From: Rhynochetos jubatus
Lineage: Eukaryota > Chordata > Aves > Eurypygiformes > Rhynochetidae
Assembly: GCA_027574665.1 (NCBI GenBank)
Contig: CM050648.1
Location: 65,303,363 to 65,367,362 of the forward strand
DNA: 64,000 nt
Reading direction: 5' to 3'
Positions 13,620-24,750 of the stretch are shown here, in pieces. How positions within the stretch are numbered: position 1 is the first letter of the stretch; every line of letters begins with the position of its first letter. Both the position numbers and the translations under genes were made by a program. The notes under the pieces were generated by a model. That model saw only the letters and a list, made by a program, of their open reading frames with translations. It was not told where the DNA came from and did no database searches.

Positions 13620-15564
13620 TGGAACTCTTAGCAGGCACTGGTTCATGGGCAAGGGGGAGAAATGCTGTAAAATGGATGTGTAAGCACAGGCAAAGTCATG
13701 CACAGACTGATTCTAATTGCCATAGAATAACTGAATTCAGAATGAGAAATGCAAGGTCTGGTGGTGAGAAAACAAATAACAAAATGTATCTCTCATCATA
13801 ATATTGTCCTACTCACAATAAATGCTCCTCTTGATAAGGAGAGGGAAGATTGTTCTTTAAATCAGCAAAGATGTATTAAGCAGATTGAGAGCACAGCATT
13901 ACTTAGGTATATTGGGAAAGAAAGAACATACAGAAAGCAGTTACATGCTGCCAGTCCAACGTGACGGTTACCCACACTCCATATCAGAGATCTGTACATC
14001 ATGCATGACACCAGCCAGCCTCCCCTCAAGCCACCCTTGCAGGCTCATTGCCAACAAGACGCCAAGGCTGGTTTTGTAGACAAACTCAGGATGATCCCTA
14101 AAATCAACACAACACAAATTACTATGTTTTTGTATAGACAGAGCAGTTTGTGTCATTGCAGTTGACCAGTGTGTTATAGGTCACATCATCTTCCACTGCT
14201 TGGCCTGCTAACCATAGCAACCATAGATACTGAAACAATTAACCTTCATTTCATTAAATGAATTGGCAGAAAGAAATTCCACAAACCAAGGGTGTTAGAA
14301 TTATACACAAAAGAAGAAGCCTAATTTCTGTCCTCTAACAAAGTGACAAATTTCACTTCTTTTCATCCTTCTTTCCCTAAACTAACATTTGAAGAATAAT
14401 TTTTAGGATCTAGGACTCAAAGCTTGGGAATTCCAGAATTAAGACTGCCCAATCAATCCCCATCCACAAGAAAAATTATTTGGTTTAAATTATACATTCA
14501 CATCCTGTTCTTTTCAATATCCCCCTTTCCTGACACAGCTCACAGAAAGAATGGTACCTACACACAGACCAGGGCATTTAATGTTCTTGATTCTGTCCCT
14601 GTCTCAATTTCTACAAGGCTTCAAGCATTACAGGAGCCTGTCAGGGAGACTTCAAGGTGAAAGCAGATGTACAGTGTAGGAAGCCGAAATTCAGTAAGCT
14701 GAACTCACTTCTATTCCTGACTCTTCCACAGATTTCACAGAAATCTCCACTTTCCCTCCCTGCCCCAAAGAAATAAATATTTTGCAGTCCTCTTTTTTGG
14801 TATGTCTTGCTTGAGGTGCTAACATTCAGGGGTGTGATGTGACCACACAGTTCCGTAGCAAGGTCACTCCAAAATGTGCGCTCCCAGGCATGTTCATGGC
14901 CAGCTCTGAAGACCAAAGCAGTGCTCAGCCTTCACGCTGACAGACACAGTACTAACGTCAGCAAAAGTTTGTCATGTCACCTCATAAAAAGTTCCTTCTC
15001 ACATATTTGCCTTGCCTGTAAAATAAGGATTCTACACCTAAAGGATAAGGAAGAGACACGGAAGATTTTTGTCATTCAGTGTTATTCATCCTTGTACTTT
15101 GTGAGACAGAATCTTATGGAAAAGAAGAGTATAATCATAAATTAAAGATACATCATACAAGTGAAGGAGGTCTCAAAATTAATATTGCCTGAGCAACTGT
15201 AAGTCTGTTTTTCCTTTGAGATCTTCACTTTGCCACACTAATATTAACAGATGAGCTGTGAGCATACTCATAGATGAAGGGCAAGCATGAGAAACTGCTA
15301 AACTTTTAGGTAAAATTTTTATAACCAAATAAATAGCAGAAGTTTAAAGAAAACTAGAGACAGTTCTACTTCTGAAGAAAACCGAACCACTCCAGCAACC
15401 ACTAACAAAATAAATCTAACTTCTTTCCCATACAAAAATAACAAGGCAAGTAATTTTGGAAGTCAAAAGAAATGAACCTTAAAAGAGTTACAGATTGAAA
15501 AATGGATCACACCACATATGGGAAAGTGGCTAGAAATCAAGTGCTCGCTGTTTTGTCAAACACA
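13620..15564. other. AT-rich intergenic stretch, no gene seen
   Basis: No recognisable gene, RNA or repeat. Open frames are short, on both strands, and do not resemble known proteins. Confidence 0.6.
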
Positions 15565-16070
15565 AGAAATAGGGCCATTAACGAAAGCTAGTAGGAGCCA
15601 GGTTCAAAGAATAAAAGGAGATGATTCTTCACATAACAGGTGGAATTTGTCCAAATGCTTTTCTGCTATCAGCACCTAATTACCAGAAAAACGTAGACAA
15701 ATTGGATTAAGTTCAGAGAAAAGCTACGAAAATAATTAGGGGAGTCTAAGCTAAAAGAAAAGATGAAAAAAGAAATACATGTATAGAGCTGGCTAAAAGA
15801 CAGCTAAGTTATGACTACATGTACAACAAATATTCTAAATGTGCAAAGTCTGCACTGGTTCATTAGCAGAGTCTTCTAGAGGGATACAAGGGAGTATTAC
15901 ACAAATATCAAGGAAAAATTAAGTGATGAACATTGAAGTTCAATAATAGGGAAAACTTTAATCGGTCTCTGAAATTGAATTAATTGCCATAAGAATAGAT
16001 TAGCTAAACACTAGAATCTACATTAATTTGGGAATGATCCTGCACTGCAGCGGGCAAAAACAGGGAATAC
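15565..16070 (+). mobile_element. Ancient CR1/L3-like LINE remnant
   Basis: Heavily decayed. Phrases resemble the 3' part of old reptile/bird CR1-L3 elements: a GATTCTTCACATAACAGGTGGAA stretch, cut here by many changes (about 15620-15650), then AAAGCTACGAAAATAATTA (about 15721), AGAGCTGGCTAAAAGACAG (about 15785) and AACTTTAATCGGTCTCTGA (about 15953). The near-3' phrase GATCCTGCACTGCAG follows at about 16036. The first phrase normally lies downstream of the later ones, so this may be two nested or rearranged copies. Identification is from memory of the family consensus and not from an alignment. Confidence 0.5.
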
Positions 16071-19000
16071 ATAATAAGAGGAGGTTTCTACAAGTTTTTT
16101 TGATCAGCAAATTTGGGGAAAAAGCTTTCCAACCAAGTTGACTTTTTTTTTAGGAAATCATCATTTCATTAAAAATTTTCATTCTTTTGTTGACATTTCA
16201 GATTGCATTGGTTTAAGGATTTTTTTATTTTTTTGTAAAGTATATCAAGGGTTGTATATAAAAGTATATAGAAACATGTACAGAGAAAGTAAGTAATTGT
16301 TTCAGTCCTTCCAAGAGTTATCATGAAAAACAATAATTATTCTCCCATCTCAACTCTAATATGTTAAACTTCTAATTATCACTATCATTTACACTTACAA
16401 CTTTGTTTTTAGCTCTTCTCCTTCCAGATGTGCTCTTTCCCCATCCCATGACTTTCTGTAGGCACTCCCCTTTCCATTGCTGCCCATTGCTTCCCAGCAG
16501 CAACTGGGTTTGGTTTTTTCTTTTTTTGGTCCCTTCTGCCACAACCCACTGCAGCACTGTGTCACACAGGCACTCTGCAAAGGAAAAGCATCTGCAGTCA
16601 CAAAGGCCTCCTTGCCTCTCCCTCCCCAGTATGCCTAGCTGGCAAGAGACAAGGCAACAGCCCTTCAGAGACAGGACCTCACCCACAACGCTCTTATTTG
16701 GCATTTCTCCATGTTTATCTGTCCAAACCACTGAGACTGTGCCATCTCAGTGTCAGGCCTTCAGTCTGCAGCTTAAATCATGGGTTTTGAAGGCAGATGG
16801 GGGAGCGGAGAACTCTCCGTGCCTTCTAAATCCAGCCACAGTTGAAAAGGGAGGGCTTCGCAAGAAGGCAAGAAGAAGGTAAAGAGACCTAGGGAAGTTC
16901 CTTTGCCAGTCACATCCCAACTTCCTCAAGGCTTAAAAAAGCTCCTTCAAAGAAACATTCAGCAGCTGTGTCCCCACACACTCTGACCTAAATAGCACCA
17001 AGGGTAATCTGAATCTGAACCGTTTAAAAATGCAAAGAACACCACAAACATTGCTGTTCAGTGTTACCACCCGTTTTGACAATCTAATGAAATAAAAGAG
17101 ATGCTTAAGAATTATCTGTTAGGAAAAATATACTTAATAAACTGCAAACTAAGTAGATAAAAAGCTAAAGAAAATTCCTGGGGCAAGAAATCTAGCAGCT
17201 TCTTTTCCTTACTGCAGATGGGAGCAGAAAGATCTGGGCCTGATGTTCAGATCTGCCACAAAACTGTGTCACTGCTGATTGCAGGTCACCTTTGTCTCCT
17301 CCTCCTTCACCTCTGTGACATGTCAGCCATTCAGTTTTGCTGTTTGTGTGTCCATACTGTCCCCAGTGTAACACACATTTTCTCATTCCTTCATGTTTTC
17401 CTAGTTTTCCTCTTTTCTTCTCTCCCATAGCAACTCCCAACAATCCTCCACATCACTACCATGAAATATTCCATAACAAAATGCTAAAACTAACTGGTTT
17501 TCATGTAAATAAAGTGCTACACACCAAAAATATGTCAGATCAATGGGTCACTGTGATAATTTTCATAGATGTCATCATCTTCTCCTCCTTCTCATTTGGA
17601 GGCTTTTCCATTTTAGGCTTCAAGCTTGAGAGAACTGCATCTTCCCTTTCGTTTGTACCAGGCAGAGCAAACCAAGCTGGACTTAGCACAGTGAGGGCAG
17701 TGGCAAAAAGAAATATGCTGAAGCAAGACGTGGTCAAAAGTGGAAGTACTTATTGTAATCCATGAGCTAAACATAGACAAATTAAGTAGGGAGTGACGTG
17801 ACTTTCAATTTTTAAACCTGAGGAGATTCCACAGGAAACCTTAAGTTTACAAAGACGGTTTCTCCTGTTGTATATCACAAGAATCATTATGGTTATGTAT
17901 TTCTGAAACATGAAAAGCGACAAGAAGCCTTTGCAGACTGTACAGTCATTCCATTAATACACAAAGTACCAGCTTCTTCCAGTCCGAGAACGAAAATTGT
18001 GTGATAAGAGCATAATGGCAATAGTTCATCCGTGGGTCTGGGTTTAATACCAGTACTATCTGCATAGATTGTCTAATATGTTTAGCTTCTATGAAGAATC
18101 TGTTAACAGTAAATCAACATTGTCATTATTTAATAACATGGCTGCATTCTATCCTGCCAGGTGGAAATAGTCAATTCTGGCTTTCAAACATCTTCATTTC
18201 AAAGGTCATTTTATTGGATGGGCAGCGCCCAAATCGGAGCAAACATAAAAGTCTAACACAATTTCCTTTGGCAGGAGAAATACACAGTGACATTTCTTTT
18301 GTCATGCAAATGCAAGCTGAACACCCAGGGTGAGAGAGCTGTGATGCATCATGTTTACCGTATACACACGGATTCCTATTAACAGGCCTCAGAGGCAGAA
18401 GTACACTTTGGAAGAGTGGTCTCCTGAAAGGTGGGTGAGAGTTTCCCTGGGGAGGCATCCCAGTGATGCAGGGAAAAGAGCTGTGAAAGGACAGCAGGGA
18501 TCAGCCAGCGCAACGGGACAGAAGAAAGGCCATAGCTAGGCTGAGGCATGCCCCTTCTCAGACAGGCAGCACCTCTGTCACCGCAGTCTGGCTGGGTCCT
18601 GACCTGAGCAAGTGGCACCTCTGAAACACGGCGTGCTTAAACTGCCCTAATGTGTCCCCTCAGCGCATCAGAGAAAGCATTAAACCCCCCTCCCAAATGC
18701 AATAAGATGGTCCTGTATCCAAAACACCCTACTTGTACACTCAGACCAGCGTTTGATGCACGCAACGGGAAGCTGCATACGCCGGGTATTTGGTTGTGCA
18801 CACAGCTACTCTTCACCACCTCACCAGCAGAAAAGGGGCTGAGAAAAAAATGCAGATATTCCCTAGATACCTTGGCTCGAAAGCAGGGGGGAGACTTCAC
18901 TTACCTGCCTCTTCCCACAGAAATAAAACAAGTGGCATGTCTCTAGCAGAACCTCTCCAGGAGTGGTCTGGATCTACCTAGTGCTTCACTCATCACTTCT

Positions 19001-20121
19001 AGGGACAGGACCCTGTTGCCACCTCCGCCTGCCAAGAGAAGGTGGAGAGGATGCTGCCGTTTCAGAAGGGGAACGTGGTTTCCTGGGAGATGCCGGAGCA
19101 CAGGGCCAATGACAAGAGCTCAGCACTTGCTTCTGATCCCAATCCATCAGGGGCAACTTCTGCATTTCAATCTCACCACGCTCCCAGGCTTAATGGTATC
19201 GTGCAGCTCTGCTGGACAGGGCTCAGGTGCTCAGCCCTTTGCAGGATCATATCCATAGTGACTTAAAATTGAAATCAGGGTTACCAACAACTAAATGGAA
19301 ATAGAGTTGTTTCCCAAAACACAGTAGATCTTTCACAATGTACTGGGGTGCATGTTTTTCGTCTCCACTGAGCTATGAACAATAGGTAACTCTCTGCTTT
19401 TATTAAAAACTTTGAGGGATTATTATTTTAGTTAAGCCTTTAAGAATTCATACCTATCTGGAAAGGGCAGCTTGTGTAATGAACTTCCTGTTTTCATCAT
19501 AGCTGGATACTGCTTTTTGCTGTTGCCTGTTATTACCCAGTTAATATGAACTGCCCAGAGTTTATTTTTAGCTCACTTGAGCCTATTGTAAAGTCTGTTC
19601 AAGAACTTAACTTTCCAACCAGAAAATGTAATTACTGCATCTAACATTGAGTTTAGGAATATACTCTTAAGTCCTTTCAACAGCCAAGATATAAAGTGAA
19701 AATAGAAAATGAATAGTGGTTGAATACAAGTAATATGTGCAACTCAAAAAATTACCTTTTCTTTTCAAATGATACCGTTAATTTCTAAAAAGTACTTATT
19801 TTATGAAGAAGTCATGCTCCATTCATTTAACCTCCCATTAAAACAAGAGAAATGAATAAATATTTGCCAAAATGAGCAGGGGACTGTTTTTATCTGAGGA
19901 AAAAAGTGTGATTATCTAAATGTTTTGAGATCATGCAAACAAAAACTTTGAAGTCTTCTGTGTTAGACACAATTTGTTTCATGTATATCAAATCACATTT
20001 AGCAGAAGTGAAAAGTACTTAAAACTGAAACAAGACTGAATATAAACTCTGGAAAGGACACTTTTTACAACAGTCTTTCAACCTCTTACAGAAAAGAAAG
20101 TAGCAATAATAAAATCAGTTA
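16071..20121. other. Intergenic stretch, no gene seen
   Basis: No gene could be supported. Two frames of middling length (16403-16882 plus, 17337-17765 plus) have no familiar domain and overlap equally long frames on other strands. They are most likely chance frames in slightly more GC-rich sequence. Confidence 0.55.
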
Positions 20122-20905
20122 GAATCACTGTATAATTCAAGCTAGAAGGGTTCTCAGGAGGTCACCTAGTCCAATGTCTTGCTGGAAGCAGGATGAGCCT
20201 TGAGGTTACTCAAGCCTTTATCCAATCTGGTCTTAAAATAGTCCAAGGATGGAGAGCGCACGACCTCCTCTGGGCAACCTGTTCCAATTATCCAAGTCTC
20301 CTCAGAGTGAAAAGATTTCTCCTCACACCCAGTACGAACCTCTCTTGTTTCAATTTTTGCTTGCTGCCCCTTGTTCTCAGACACTGAGCCACTGAGAAGT
20401 GCCAGGCTCCACCTTCTCAGTGATCTTGTGGCAGTTAGGGGAGTGCTATCACTCCCCTAACTATGGCCCCTCAGGGCCATCTCTTCCCCAGGCTGAACAA
20501 GCCCTGCTCCCTCAGACTCTCTCCACCAGACAAGTGCTCCAGCTCCCTGACTGTGGCCCTCCACTGAACTCACACCAGTTGACCACTGTTTCTCTTGTCT
20601 TCAAGGGGCCCAGACTGAACACAGTATCCAAATGTGGTCTAACAAGCACTGAGTAAAGGGGAATAACCACTTTCCTCCACCTCCTGACTGCTCTCCTGTT
20701 GCTGCAGCCCAGGGTGCTGTTGGCCTCCCTTGCTGGCAGGACAGACTGCCGGATCTCGTCCAGTCTGATGCCCACCAGATCTCCCAGGTCCTTTCACAGA
20801 GCTTCTCCCTGTCACTCTGTCCCCAGACTGTGCTCCTCCACAGGGTCCCTCCTTCCCAGGTGCCGGACTTGGCATTCATCCTTGCCGAATGTCTATTAAC
20901 TTCAT
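20122..20905 (-). mobile_element. CR1 LINE 3' fragment, older subfamily
   Basis: Reads right to left. The element's 3' end is at the left (AATCACTGTATAATTCAAGC at 20123, a decayed form of the CR1 tail). It is followed by the complement of the CR1 3' untranslated phrase, with GGGCAACCTGTTCCAATTATC near 20272 and GATTTCTCCTCACACCCAG near 20313. It then enters the reverse-transcriptase tail (complement frame includes ANSTLGCSNRRAV and VIPLYSVLVRPHLD). The element breaks off near 20905. Divergence is moderate to high. Confidence 0.9.
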
Positions 20906-21354
20906 TACAACAGATAATCCCATGATGATTCTTAATCGGGAGCTTAACATTTTCCTCCTTTCTGTTTTGCTCTGCTATTGCAGACTCATTTTACTACAAT
21001 TTAGCTTAAAGAGGTGGATTATATAATTCAGGATACATTTAAAATCTGATTAGATGAAAAAGATAAATGTGTTCTGTTTGTCACTTTTTCAGGGTCTTCC
21101 ACTTGCCGTGTATATTTTTTCATTCGGTATTGTAATATCTTTGGCTAGGACAGACGTGTAAGAACTTACAGAAACCATATACTCAAAAAATCAACTTACT
21201 ACCTTTTGAGCTAGTTTGATAAATATGGGTCACAGTACTTCTTATATATATACCTTTTGAACCATTTCTGTATTCTACCTTAACTACAACAATCCTTAGA
21301 TTACTTACTTTAAGCTAATTTTATATTAATAGTAATAAGTACTCTGCAGGAAAG

Positions 21355-22137
21355 GTGAATATGATGACACAAAACCAAGAGGAGAGGCTGATACACCAGA
21401 AGGCTGAGCCGCCATACAGCGAGGCCTGGACAGGCTGGAGAGTTGGGCAGAGAGGAACTTAGTGAAGTTCAGCAAGGGCAAGTGTAGGGTCCTGCCCCTG
21501 GGGAGGAATAACCCCAGGCACCGATACAGGTTGTGGGCCAATGGTATCCTAGGTTGCATTAAAAAGAGCGTGGCCACCAGTTTGAGGGAGGTTATCCTCC
21601 CCCTCTACTCTGCCCTAGCGAAGCCATTTCTGAAGTACTGTGTCCAGCTCTGGGCTTCCCAGTCCAAGAAAGGTAGGGACCTACTGGAGAGGGGCCAGCA
21701 GAGGGCTATGAAGATGATCAAGGGAATGGAGCACCTCTCGCATGAGGAAAGGTTGAGGGAGCTGGGTCTGTTTAGCCTGGAGAAGAGAAAACTGAGAGGG
21801 GATCTCATCAATGCTGATAAATCTCTAAAGGGTGGGTGTCAAGAGGATGGGGCCAGACTCTTCAGTGGTGCCCAGCGACAAGACAAGGGGCAACGGGAAC
21901 AAACTGGAACTCAGGAAATTCCACCTCAAGATGAGGAAGAACTTTACTCTGAAGGTGCCAGAGCACTGGAACAGGCTGCCCAGAGAGGTGGTGGAGTCTC
22001 CTTCTCTGGAGATACTCAAAACCTGGCTGGATGTGTTCCTGTCCAACCTGATCCAGCTGAACCTGCTTTGGCAGAGGGCTTGGACTAGATGGTCTCTGAA
22101 GGTCCTTTCCACCCCTCAGCATTCTGTGATTCTGTGT
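21355..22137 (+). mobile_element. CR1 LINE 3' fragment, well preserved
   Basis: Starts within the ORF2 reverse transcriptase at about the DDTKP position. It continues with the phrase for [24 protein letters not shown] sequence (about 21420-21485) and [15 protein letters not shown] (about 21486). The frame from 21462 then gives [20 protein letters not shown] and [20 protein letters not shown]. After that it runs into the 3' untranslated segment (AGAGCACTGGAACAGGCTGC near 21958) and ends in CATTCTGTGATTCTGTGTA at 22120-22137. It differs in sequence from the 8860 copy and so belongs to another CR1 subfamily. Confidence 0.94.
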
Positions 22138-22866
22138 AATATTATTTGGAAATAGCTATGCTGGAAAGGATTTATAGGTAAGTAAGGAATGCAAGTGTGT
22201 CAAGTTAATGAATAGCAGCTTCTTTAAGTTTCAATTCATTGCATCTATCAGTGAATCTTAAGGATTTTTTTGTTTAGTTGTAAAAATAATTTATTTCTGC
22301 CCAACTGCTGACTGTGAAATTTCAGAGAGAATATTGCAGTTTTCAAAAGAAGATGCTGTAAGTTACAAAACAGAATACATAGCGTAAGCCCTAGAAGGAT
22401 TTGTTTCTTTGTCCATTCAGACTGACTGTGTGCAATCACAAGTGGCCACACTAATACTGAGTTTAAACTTTTTAAAAGGAAACGCAAAAGCTGCAGGGTT
22501 GAAGTTTCAAAGCTAGCTATTACAGGCTCTTGAACAAAGGAAACTTATCTTCATTTGTAAAGCTTTGGGGTTTTTTTTGTGACATGTCATTTGCATTGTG
22601 ATTCTTTAACCGTTTATTGACTTCTACTTAAAAAAAAAACCACCCTGGAGATTAAAAAATATAATAATCAAGAAATATTGTCATCACAAACCTTTCAAGA
22701 CAATTTTCAGTGAAAGCTGCTTGTGTTTGGTTTGCATTTGAGTATCTATTCAATATTAGATCTGCTTCCCTTCTCTCCTTTTTACATTTCCCTTGAAAGC
22801 AATCTGACATCACAGATTTCATCATCAGGAATTACATAGCATATTTTTGGGCGAATAAAATGCATT
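22138..22866. other. AT-rich spacer between CR1 and LTR
   Basis: Low-GC sequence with A and T runs (for example 22570-22577 and 22631-22640). Nothing functional was recognised. Confidence 0.6.
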
Positions 22867-23755
22867 TGTGGTGGGTTGAACTTCACCAGCTGCCACAGGC
22901 CAACCCAGCCTCTCTCTCGCTCCCCCTACTCAGCAGGACAAGAGGGAGGAAATAAGAGGAGAAAGCTCATGGGTCGAGATAAGGACAGAGAGATCACATG
23001 CTAACTATTGTCATGGGCAAAATAGCCTCAACCTGGGCAAAATTAATTTATTACCCATTAAAAATAGAGTAGGATGGTGAGAAACAAGATTAAAGTAAAA
23101 ACATCTTCCCCCCAGTCCTCCCTTCTTCCCAGGCTCACCTTCACTCCTTCATCCTCGACTCCTCTACCTCCTCCCCGAGCAGTGCCAGGGGATGGGGAGT
23201 GAGGGCTGCGGGCAGCCCACAACAGCTCCTCTCTGCCACTTCTCCCTCCTCCAGCTGGGTCCCCTGCATGGGCTGCAGTCCTTCATGAACTGCTCCAGCT
23301 TGGGCCCTTCGTACGGGCTGCAGTTCCTTTAGGATAAAACTGTCCTGCATGGGGTCCTCCATGGGCTGCAGGGTGGATCTGGTTCCATCATGGTTCTCCA
23401 GGGACTGCAGGGAGACAGCCTGTGTCATCGTGGTCTTCTCCAGGGGCTGCAGGGGAATGTCTGTCAGGACGCCTGGAACACCCCCTTCCCTCCTGCACTG
23501 TCATCTCAGGGCTGTTTCTCTCACATTTCTCCTCACCCCTCAGTGCTGGGCAGCATTTTGCCCTTCCTTACACAGGCTTTCCCCAAGGTGCCACCACTGT
23601 GGCTGCAGAACTCAGTGGTGCCTTACGGTGGGTCTGCTGGAGCTGGCTGGAACAAGTTGGAACCATCTGTGTCCAGCATGGGGCAGTCCCGGCCTCTCCT
23701 CTCAGAGGCCCCTGCAGCCTCCCCTACCAGTGCCTGGGCAACAGCACCCGGCACA
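22867..23755 (-). mobile_element. Solo LTR of an avian endogenous retrovirus (ERVL-like)
   Basis: An 889-bp long terminal repeat in reverse orientation. The plus strand opens with TGTGGTGGGTTGA, the complement of the usual ...CCACA end, and closes with ...ACCCGGCACA, the complement of a TGTGCCGGGT start. A polyadenylation signal (complement of AATAAA) lies at 23047-23052. The G-rich half has imperfect repeats built on GGGCTGCAG, as in the sister copy at 54831. Flanks are GCATT (22862-22866) and GCATC (23756-23760), a 5-bp target duplication with one mismatch. No internal viral genes remain, so the provirus was removed by LTR-LTR recombination. The family name is inferred from the end sequences. 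Confidence 0.88.
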
Positions 23756-24419
23756 GCATCACTCAGACTGAACCGAACTCTTTGGTCAGCATGCGCCCTA
23801 CGTTGTCTAGGGTGACTGATTCATCCTGACCATTCAATGTCACAGGGACATTCAAAGGGGTCTCTCTTTCCATTTTGGACTAGCCTAGCCCACCTCTAGG
23901 TGGGAATCTAGAACCACAAAGACGTTACTGGTTTTGACGTGCCTGTCCTCGTGTCACAGCCAGAAACCTTAAACACACTGTAGTCCTTCCTCTATCTCAG
24001 GTCCAAATACCAATTCCCACATACGAGCAGACACTTGCCTACCCACAGAAGCTGTCTCCTGGGATTATATGTCTGTAAGGACAGGTTAGGCACATGAAAA
24101 TTACGTGGTTGGGGCTGCAAATTGTCTATCATGTTAGTGCTAGCACCAGTCTTTTTTAGAAGTCCTGCCACAGCATATTTAATGACAAGAATAAGAACTC
24201 TAAATACCTGCTTCACTGCTTATATTTCAATCGTGGATATTATTGTTTAGACCTGGATTGTTCTCAGTTAAATCAGTGTAAATCCAGAGAATCTACATTG
24301 GCTTTACTAGTACTACTTCAGGTTCACAAAAGAATGCCTAGGTATAGTTTTGTACAGTAACTGTAATACTGATTTAATGTTCTTTAAGCCATAGCACACT
24401 GCAGGTCCATTCAACTTAA
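23756..24419. other. Intergenic spacer, no gene seen
   Basis: Begins with the right target-site copy of the LTR, then moderately AT-rich sequence with no recognisable features. Confidence 0.6.
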
Positions 24420-24750
24420 AATCACAGAATCATTTAGGCTGAAAAAGACCTTTAAGTTCATCAAGTCCAAGTGTTAACCCAGCACTGCCAAGTCCACCAC
24501 TAAACCACGTCCCTGAGCACCTCATCCCCACATCTCTCAAAATACCCCCAGGGATGGTGACTCAACCATCTCCCTGTGCAGCCTGTTCCAATGCCTGACA
24601 ACTCTGTCAGTGAAGAAATTCTTCCTAATATCCAATCTAATCCTTCCCTTGCCACAACATGAGGCCATTTCCTCTCATCCTATCACTTGTTACCTGGGAA
24701 AAGAGACCAACACCACCTTGCTACTACCTCCTCTCAGGTAGTTGTAGGGA
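24420..24750 (-). mobile_element. CR1 LINE 3' end fragment
   Basis: The plus strand starts AATCACAGAATCATTTAGGC, the complement of the CR1 tail. It continues with the complement of the 3' untranslated region (CCAACCATC-type spacer, GTGCAGCCTGTTCCAATGCC near 24575, AAGAAATTCTTCCTAATATC near 24614). It stops near 24750, so only about 330 bases of the 3' end are left. Confidence 0.93.

Noticed and set aside
12790..13801. Long frames (244-325 codons, both strands) over 12790-13801
   Set aside because: They translate the GGAA/GGGA microsatellite into endless KEGR, GREG or FLPS repeats; these are not proteins.
21462..22088. 208-codon frame as a gene
   Set aside because: CR1 ORF2 tail running into the 3' untranslated region.
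23349..23829. Three overlapping frames of about 140 codons
   Set aside because: They cover the reverse-oriented LTR and run past its end, and have no domain.
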